The notes below the pieces were generated by a model. That model was not told the DNA's origin. It was given only the letters and a program-made list of their open reading frames with translations, and made no database searches. From Fennellomyces sp. T-0311 (Eukaryota; Mucoromycota; Mucoromycetes; Mucorales; Lichtheimiaceae), in contig JALLLT010000017.1 in the NCBI GenBank assembly GCA_025266875.1, forward strand, positions 124,001 to 188,000: 64,000 nucleotides of DNA. Reading direction: 5' to 3'. Numbering within the stretch: the first letter of the stretch is position 1; every line of letters starts with the position of its first letter. Positions 57,995 to 64,000 of the stretch are shown in pieces. Position numbers and translations under genes: made by a program.

Positions 57995-59041
57995 GCTTAT
58001 GCAGGCAACATCAAGATTATGTGTATAGACTAAAACCTGTCATACCATTTTTCCAAGAAGAAAAGAAAAAAAGAAGCGCAGCCACATGTGATGTCGCGTG
58101 ATCTTGCATAGTATAATGCATGTCCCTGAAAATAGAGTTTCTCGTACCGGTAAAAAGTGTGAAATAACAGAAGTTTCGGACGCTTCAGAAACGAATGATC
58201 ATACAAGCCGTACAACGGCGATCTTGCTAGACTACATGGTTGTTGTACCACGACAGATCTGTGCTACAACTCCACTTTTTCATTTCCCCTTTTTGAAATG
58301 GATTGACATATTGACATGCCCTCCCTTTACAACACAAAACGTCTCATTACGTGATGAAAAAAAAACATTAGTACGAAAAAAAGGAGTGCGCGGGCTTATC
58401 ATCTGACTAAATGTGGCATAGCAGTGAGGTGGCAAAAAAAAGTACGCCATCCAGTGTCGGGCGCAAGTGGCTAGAACCCGAACATGTAGCACAACAAGGC
58501 AAAAAGTGTTTACAACAAAAGTTTACAATTCAGGAAAAATATTGCATTATTAGGTAGCTATAAATACAAGTGTAGCCCTTTAAGGAATCCAACGTGATAC
58601 CACAGCTTTTTGGGATGATTGGCCCAACCCCGTGGTGGTGTGCTCTCGGGGACTTTCGTCTGTGATTCAGCCTTATTCCATTCCCCACCCCCTTACAGTC
58701 ATGAAACGCTGGTCCCCAAAAAGGTTGAGCCAAGCAAAAGGGGAAAGGGGGTGAAGTTATGACCTATTGGGTTTGTTTGTGTTATTGCATAGAAAAAAGA
58801 CATGCAGACGCCCAAATAGGACAAGATAGTATCTAGCTTACAAAAAACTAAATAAAGAGAAATAGTGCAAGTAAATTTACATGTACGAGCGCAGCACGCA
58901 GATTGTCGCCGTGCGTTGAATTCACCCAAAAAGTAATTCGCTCTTCTCCCTTTTTTTTGGCCACTACATTTAAAAAGGCTCTTGCGCTTCTAAGTCTTTT
59001 CTTCTTTCTACTTTCTTTTTCCCAATTACGTTTCTTATTAG
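57995..59041. other. Spacer between VTC copies 2 and 3
   Basis: A-rich runs lie near 58360 and 58432. Downstream is a T-rich and CT-rich tract at 58940-59030, which is the promoter of copy 3. Open frames here are short and unsupported. Confidence 0.4.
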
Positions 59042-61318
59042 ATGAAATACGGACTCGAGTTACAAGAGAACATTTTTCCTCCATGGCGGCTATCCTATGT
59101 CGCCTATGATGTTCTCAAGCAAGAACTCAAGTCTCGGCAGCTCGACCATGGCTGGACGCAACGGGACGAACGAGATTTTGTTCAGTTACTGGACAACGAA
59201 TTGTGCAAAGTATACGATTTTATCAGTGCCAAGCTATCTGAAATCGATGCTCGCATCTTATACTGTGAACGCACAATTCATACATTGCACAACAACCCTA
59301 CGATGCAAACGGATGCGAGTTACGGGATCATGGACGAAGCTCTTACCGAGATCCTATTTGATGTGAACGACTTATCGCGTTTCACCCGTGTCAATTTCAC
59401 TGCGATCCAAAAGATCTTGAAAAAGCATGACCGTTGGACTGGCCTAGACTTGAAGCAGGCATATGTGCAAAAGCTTAGGGATAAGCCGCTCGACAACCAG
59501 CGATTTGATGTCGCCATCGTCTATATTTCCGCCTTGCACGACATGTGCCGCAACAGAGGAAGCAAACAAAACAAGGAAGGTGTCAATGCAGATGGCGATC
59601 AAAATGCGTTCGAACGCGCCACAGCGAAATATTGGATCCACCCCGACAACATTACCGAAGTCAAGGCGATCATCATGCTTCACTTGCCTGTTTTGATCTT
59701 TAATCGTGACAAGAAGTGGGAGGTCTCGGATTCAGCCATCTCCAGTGTCTATATGGATAATGACAATTTTGACTTGTACACCGGTCGGCTGCAGCGCGAT
59801 GAAGGCGCCGAGGCAATTCGCCTGAGATGGTTTGTTTTTTTTCTCATGCTAAACTTTTTCAACATAAAAGTAACTCAAAATCTTAATAGGTATGGCCCGT
59901 ATGATACCAAAAATGTATTTGTTGAGCGAAAAACCCATCACGCCGCATGGCTGCAAGGTGCCTCTGTCAAGGATCGCTTCCGCATCAATGAACCCGACGT
60001 CAATCCATTCCTAAAGGGCAGATACACAGCCGACCAGATCGCACAAGATCTGAGAAACAAAGGGACGGATGCAGCAACCGTCGAAAACGTTCACTTCATT
60101 GCCAACGGCGTGCAAACATCGGTGCGTGAAAAGGAGCTGCAGCCGATCCTGCGTGTATTTTACAACCGTACCGCGTTCCAGCTTCCAGACGACCAAAAGC
60201 TACGCATCTCCCTTGATACCAACTTGACATTCATCCGCGAAGATCACCTTGATTCCAAGATGCGTCGCCCCGCAGAAAATTGGCGTCGTACCGATGTCAA
60301 GATTGATACGCCATTCAGCCACCTGCCTGACTCAGAAATCCTCCGCTTCCCTTACGCGGTGCTGGAAACCAAGCTGCAGACCCATCTTGGCCAAGAACCT
60401 CCTGCCTGGTTGACTTCCCTTATCGAATCTCATCTAGTCCACGAAGTGCCCCGTTTCTCAAAATATTTGCATGGCGCCTGCCATTTTTACCGTGAACGGC
60501 TACCTCTGTTGCCCTGGTGGTTGTCAGAACTCAATGTCGATATCAGAAAACCCAGAGCAGAGAACACTGGCTTGACGCGTTCCAGAAGCTTCAAGCCGCT
60601 TATTGATGGCCGCTACAGGAGAGCCATGATTGAAGAAAAGGAACGAATGAATCAAGATGCAGTGGTTCGCGGCCAGCCGATTATTTTGGAGGACAACAGC
60701 AGCACGCGAGATGGTGCATCACCTGGTGCATTGTCGTCCAGTGAAACATTGACGAAATCACGGTCTCCTGAGCGACGGCGCCTGATCGATGACGACAGCG
60801 AAACACCGGTATCATGGAGACCTGTCCAGAATGACAACCACACAGCTGTTGATTTCAAATCAACAAATCAGCTTGGCGAGCCTGTTCTGCCACAAAGCCA
60901 ATCCATGCCATCCGTTGCTGGCAAAAAGAAAAAAGGTCCCCTTAACTTCCTTAACTGGAACAATATGATTGAAGAAGGCGAGAGCAACAAGCGTCAAAAG
61001 GTCAAGGTTCGGGTTGAGCCCAAAGTCTTCTTTGCCAACGAGCGTACGTTCATCTCCTGGTTGCAATTCTGTGCATTACTCCTCACAGTTGCCTTGAGTC
61101 TGCTCAATTTTGGTGACGCCACAGCCCGTATTGTCGGTGGAATATTCATTGGTTTGGCGGCAGCCGTCGCCATATATGCACTGTATCGATTCGAGAAGCG
61201 TGCATGGATGATTAATCGCCGCGTCGATGGTCGATACGACGATTTATGGGGTCCTGCGGTTCTGTGCACGCTTCTGGTCGGTGCACTGATTGTCAACTTC
61301 TACCTGCGTTTCGCGTAG
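59042..61318 (+). CDS. VTC4: SPX-VTC-DUF202 vacuolar polyphosphate polymerase, VTC4-like copy 3, 738 aa
   Basis: Exons 59042-59829 and 59890-61318 give 739 codons. The intron (60 nt, donor GTTTGT) follows the RLRW codons at the same place and phase as in copy 2. It is stop-free and in frame, so the unspliced reading is also open (758 aa). SPX starts MKYGLELQENIFPPW with IQKILKKHDRW. The VTC core has EGAEAIRLRW, VERKTHH, SVKDRFRI, AVLETKLQTHLGQEPP and VPRFSKYLHG. A longer spacer before WRRTDV (DHLDSKMRRPAEN) is reminiscent of yeast Vtc4. A ~120-residue polar linker precedes DUF202 (EPKVFFANERTFISWLQF, three helices). It is my best candidate for the direct VTC4 counterpart. Confidence 0.94.
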   Translation: MKYGLELQENIFPPWRLSYVAYDVLKQELKSRQLDHGWTQRDERDFVQLLDNELCKVYDFISAKLSEIDARILYCERTIHTLHNNPTMQTDASYGIMDEALTEILFDVNDLSRFTRVNFTAIQKILKKHDRWTGLDLKQAYVQKLRDKPLDNQRFDVAIVYISALHDMCRNRGSKQNKEGVNADGDQNAFERATAKYWIHPDNITEVKAIIMLHLPVLIFNRDKKWEVSDSAISSVYMDNDNFDLYTGRLQRDEGAEAIRLRWFVFFLMLNFFNIKVTQNLNRYGPYDTKNVFVERKTHHAAWLQGASVKDRFRINEPDVNPFLKGRYTADQIAQDLRNKGTDAATVENVHFIANGVQTSVREKELQPILRVFYNRTAFQLPDDQKLRISLDTNLTFIREDHLDSKMRRPAENWRRTDVKIDTPFSHLPDSEILRFPYAVLETKLQTHLGQEPPAWLTSLIESHLVHEVPRFSKYLHGACHFYRERLPLLPWWLSELNVDIRKPRAENTGLTRSRSFKPLIDGRYRRAMIEEKERMNQDAVVRGQPIILEDNSSTRDGASPGALSSSETLTKSRSPERRRLIDDDSETPVSWRPVQNDNHTAVDFKSTNQLGEPVLPQSQSMPSVAGKKKKGPLNFLNWNNMIEEGESNKRQKVKVRVEPKVFFANERTFISWLQFCALLLTVALSLLNFGDATARIVGGIFIGLAAAVAIYALYRFEKRAWMINRRVDGRYDDLWGPAVLCTLLVGALIVNFYLRFA

Positions 61319-61520
61319 ACTACTTACCCATCTACTGTAATTTTCCTCATGTACAGTTGTTTCTAAAAAACAAACCCCTTTCTGCTTCGAGTAAAACCTG
61401 TCTTACATAGTAATAAAGCAAGCATATCGCACTTTAAATCGTAAGAAGCAAGGTTGTCTTTGTAAACATTGAAAACTACCATGTGAAAGCGAGAATACCC
61501 CTGCGCTCTTCTTGCAAACG

Positions 61521-63305
61521 ATGCTACCTTTAGAGACCTTGGAACGCATTGCAATTCATGTGCACCGTCGCGACATTCTCTGTTGTCTCACAGTGTGTCG
61601 GGAATGGTACTTTGTTTTTTTGCCATGTCTCTACCGATCAATCGAGATCAGTAACAACGCTAACGCGTGGCATGCCATTCAGCATCACCAGGATTCATTA
61701 TGCCATAATGTACATGAACTTCTCCTTGACGATGGACTACTTAGTCTCGACGAGATAAACGCGGTCCGTACGTATTGCCCAAACCTGGTCTCGATATATT
61801 TCTGCTGGTGGCGGCCTCCGCTCCTATCAACCTTGTTATCCATGGCTTCGCCCAGCGCACAACTCACAGCGATGGAGGAATCCATTGTTTCTACGGTAAC
61901 ATTTGAATCACCAGTACCTGCATTACGGGCGCTCTGTGGTAAACATATCCGTCAACTTACACTATCATGCTTGTCATGGGAGCCTGCGTATATTTACAAC
62001 ATGCCTACGGGTTCCGACTTTGACGATTGGCTGAGACGTATTCTCGGTCTCACGCCGTGTCTTCAGTATCTTGCCCTCGAGAACGTACTACCGAGCCTCG
62101 ACATACGACATGTTGAGATTATCCATGCTAGTTGCCCTGATCTTGTCGACTTCGTATCCGCGGGACCCGCGCGTATCATGTATACTCGTGCTTCTACTTC
62201 TGTGGTCCCTAAGATGCGCTCGCTTAGGTTGGTGTACGCTGGTGGATGGAATGAAGCGGCAGGATCTTGGCTCAAGTATGCTTCGTATTGTTATCCGAAT
62301 CTCGAAACACTGTATCTAGAAAACGCGTCCGGAAACCCCACTTGGTTCAGCTACACTTCATCGGTCAGCCACAGCCTTGCCTTTCCTCAACTAAAACAAG
62401 CGCATCTGATACGTCTTGATCTCGACTATAATACTGTTTACGCCATCCAAAGTCAAGCGCCCAGACTTTACGACCTGTCCATCGATGATCGCTGCTGCTG
62501 GTTGTCTAGCTCGGGATTCGATCAAACCTCTGCAATGAACCGATTTAATGATTTTATTGTTCGGGTGCAAGATAGGGTCCTTCGGCTACGATTATCACTT
62601 CCAGAGGTATATCCCAGCCTTTCAGCATTCCGTTCATGCACAAAGCTTCGCGATCTATCACTTAAAAGCTCAGAAAGTGTCGTGATTGATCTTCGCGTGT
62701 TGCTCGACGGATTACATGCACTCAAGCGACTGTCCTTGACCCACGCTGACTTGATTGACCAGGTTTTATGGGCCTCTACACAATCACCGATAGCACGACT
62801 TGAACTAGATCAAGTGAAGCTCACATCAGATGGTATAAAAAGTATCCTTATGCATTGTCACCAAATCGATCAGCTTATTGCGACACAATGCTTCTGGTAT
62901 CACACTTCGATGTATACGCCGATTGGAGTTCAGATGGAGTTACCTCAGCGCCACTTTTACTTTATCCAGATCAACAGCCAACGCCTTGTTTGGGCAGTAT
63001 CTACGTATGTAACAGCGTGGGATCCGATCCAAGTTTACGGACTTACATCGCCCGAATGCCAAGAGCGATGGCTGAATATTGCAACTCGATCGGACAATAA
63101 CAAGAAAAGCCTTACAGGAAGTATCGTGGAGTTGCAGCCTGACACAATGAAAACAGTATTGAAGATGTCATATGCCGATATACTAAAAAAATCTGCTTCG
63201 TGTCACTATACAACTGTCGATGGCTATAAAACAGGTGGGTATATGACGATATCGTATTCAAGTGTCAGCAAACTTGTCATCAACGGCGAGCCAATAGCAG
63301 TGTAA
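61521..63305 (+). CDS. F-box protein with LRR-like repeats, 594 aa, paralog of 37926-39731
   Basis: This is an intronless gene. I start at the ATG of MLPLETLERIAIHV because the longer open frame begins with TTG. The F-box motif spans about 1-45 (LPLETLERIAIHVHRRDIL, then VCREWYFVFLPCLYR), followed by leucine-rich repeats (LVYAGGWNEAAGS, LETLYLENASG, LRDLSLKSS, LKRLSLTHADL). The end (GYMTISYSSVSKLVINGE) aligns with that of the paralog. It probably recruits a substrate to an SCF ligase through the repeats. It lies about 200 bp after the third VTC gene on the same strand; a functional link is not shown by the sequence. Confidence 0.88.
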   Translation: MLPLETLERIAIHVHRRDILCCLTVCREWYFVFLPCLYRSIEISNNANAWHAIQHHQDSLCHNVHELLLDDGLLSLDEINAVRTYCPNLVSIYFCWWRPPLLSTLLSMASPSAQLTAMEESIVSTVTFESPVPALRALCGKHIRQLTLSCLSWEPAYIYNMPTGSDFDDWLRRILGLTPCLQYLALENVLPSLDIRHVEIIHASCPDLVDFVSAGPARIMYTRASTSVVPKMRSLRLVYAGGWNEAAGSWLKYASYCYPNLETLYLENASGNPTWFSYTSSVSHSLAFPQLKQAHLIRLDLDYNTVYAIQSQAPRLYDLSIDDRCCWLSSSGFDQTSAMNRFNDFIVRVQDRVLRLRLSLPEVYPSLSAFRSCTKLRDLSLKSSESVVIDLRVLLDGLHALKRLSLTHADLIDQVLWASTQSPIARLELDQVKLTSDGIKSILMHCHQIDQLIATQCFWYHTSMYTPIGVQMELPQRHFYFIQINSQRLVWAVSTYVTAWDPIQVYGLTSPECQERWLNIATRSDNNKKSLTGSIVELQPDTMKTVLKMSYADILKKSASCHYTTVDGYKTGGYMTISYSSVSKLVINGEPIAV

Positions 63306-64000
63306 TTCCATCCCCCAAAACATCACCAGACAAAGTTCCCCTCGTTAGCTATGTTATTGTGCAGATAGTGGTTTGTTTATTGTCATAAAGCTGCTGTACC
63401 GGTTTTTGTGTCACTGAGGCATATTCACACATTAATGATTCCACGGAGGTTCAACTTTCAGTCCCGGTGCATGCACGACCTTGGTGGTACAGCTCTATTG
63501 ATACGTAAACAAGCAAAGGAGACCGATGCAGCAGCGCTTAGTGCTAATAGTAATATGATGAATCAGCAGAGGGTCATTAACAGATTTCCATTTCAATACT
63601 GTGCATCCCGCATTACATACACGTATCACTATATTACATACATGCTTTTTGGCGCAGCAAATGGTAGAAGAATACTGTGACTATTTTTGGTTAAAAACGT
63701 CATGGTCTGCTTGGACGCAGGATCACCCTTGGTGTCACAGACGCGTCCCGAGTAACGGACCGGAATTATTTGTTTATATGCTTAGTCGCGGAAAACGTAC
63801 TTTTAAAGGAAATCCCGGAGACCTAACCGCCTTTATTTTCCATTGTTTATGGATATATATTCACTGGAGGGCTTGGGTGTCCATTCCGAGGGACAAAGGA
63901 TTCATAACTTAATCCTGGAAGGTAGTACTATCGGCTGATGGGTTTTATTGCATAGCACTATTATGCAGCAGAAATGCTGCCAGGTATTTTTAACATTAAT
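63306..64000. other. Window end, gene-poor flank
   Basis: It holds the 3' flank of the F-box gene. A 103-codon open frame at 63601-63912 is rich in Trp and His, has no relatives I recognise and is probably not a gene. No other signal is seen. Confidence 0.35.

Noticed and set aside
63601..63912. 103-codon Trp/His-rich open frame at the window end
   Set aside because: It has odd composition, no recognisable motif and no promoter-like context.

Overview
This window looks like nuclear DNA of a Mucoromycota (probably Mucorales) fungus. Genes are split by short GT-AG introns of about 45-110 nt, with tight gene spacing in the conserved blocks. Housekeeping genes recognisable as fungal (STT3, Rae1/Gle2, V-ATPase subunit D, PP2A B subunit, SPX-VTC proteins) sit beside lineage-typical families such as CYP509-like P450s and paralogous F-box proteins. 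All exon models were built by hand from splice sites and reading phase; every spliced CDS reported here sums to a whole number of codons.

Layout. 0.2-1.9 kb: a three-exon gene of an apparently Mucoromycota-specific family (minus strand). 2.7-6.7 kb: a complete Mutator-like transposon (MULE) with ~370-bp terminal inverted repeats, an 8-bp target duplication and an intact four-exon transposase carrying a SWIM zinc finger and a C-terminal OTU protease domain. It sits 178 bp upstream of STT3. 6.9-18 kb: a conserved gene block (STT3, RAE1, a LEA-2-like membrane protein, a small two-helix membrane protein, a homeodomain protein and an SH3 protein). 18-35 kb: an AT-rich accessory region with three related P450 genes (intact, decayed, intact). 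Between the first two lie two inverted copies of a ~0.8-kb Tc1/mariner-like element, one inserted into an unidentified decayed gene.

35.8-43.5 kb: PP2A regulatory B subunit, an F-box protein, V-ATPase subunit D and a mucin-like single-pass surface protein. 43.5-47.8 kb: a degraded region with a ~300-bp direct repeat and coding-like debris. 47.8-50.4 kb: a large disordered protein. 50.4-53.3 kb: gene-poor DNA bounded by a second copy of that gene's 3' end. 53.4-61.3 kb: three consecutive same-strand genes encoding full SPX-VTC-DUF202 vacuolar polyphosphate polymerases. 61.5-63.3 kb: a second F-box protein, paralogous to the first.

Functional themes are N-glycosylation (STT3), mRNA export (Rae1), vacuolar acidification and polyphosphate storage (V-ATPase D and the VTC trio; VTC polymerase activity is known to depend on the V-ATPase proton gradient), phosphatase signalling (PP2A-B) and monooxygenase chemistry. 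I see no operon-like logic beyond tandem duplication. The least explained parts are the OTU-bearing MULE, the VTC triplet and the inverted transposon pair between P450 genes.
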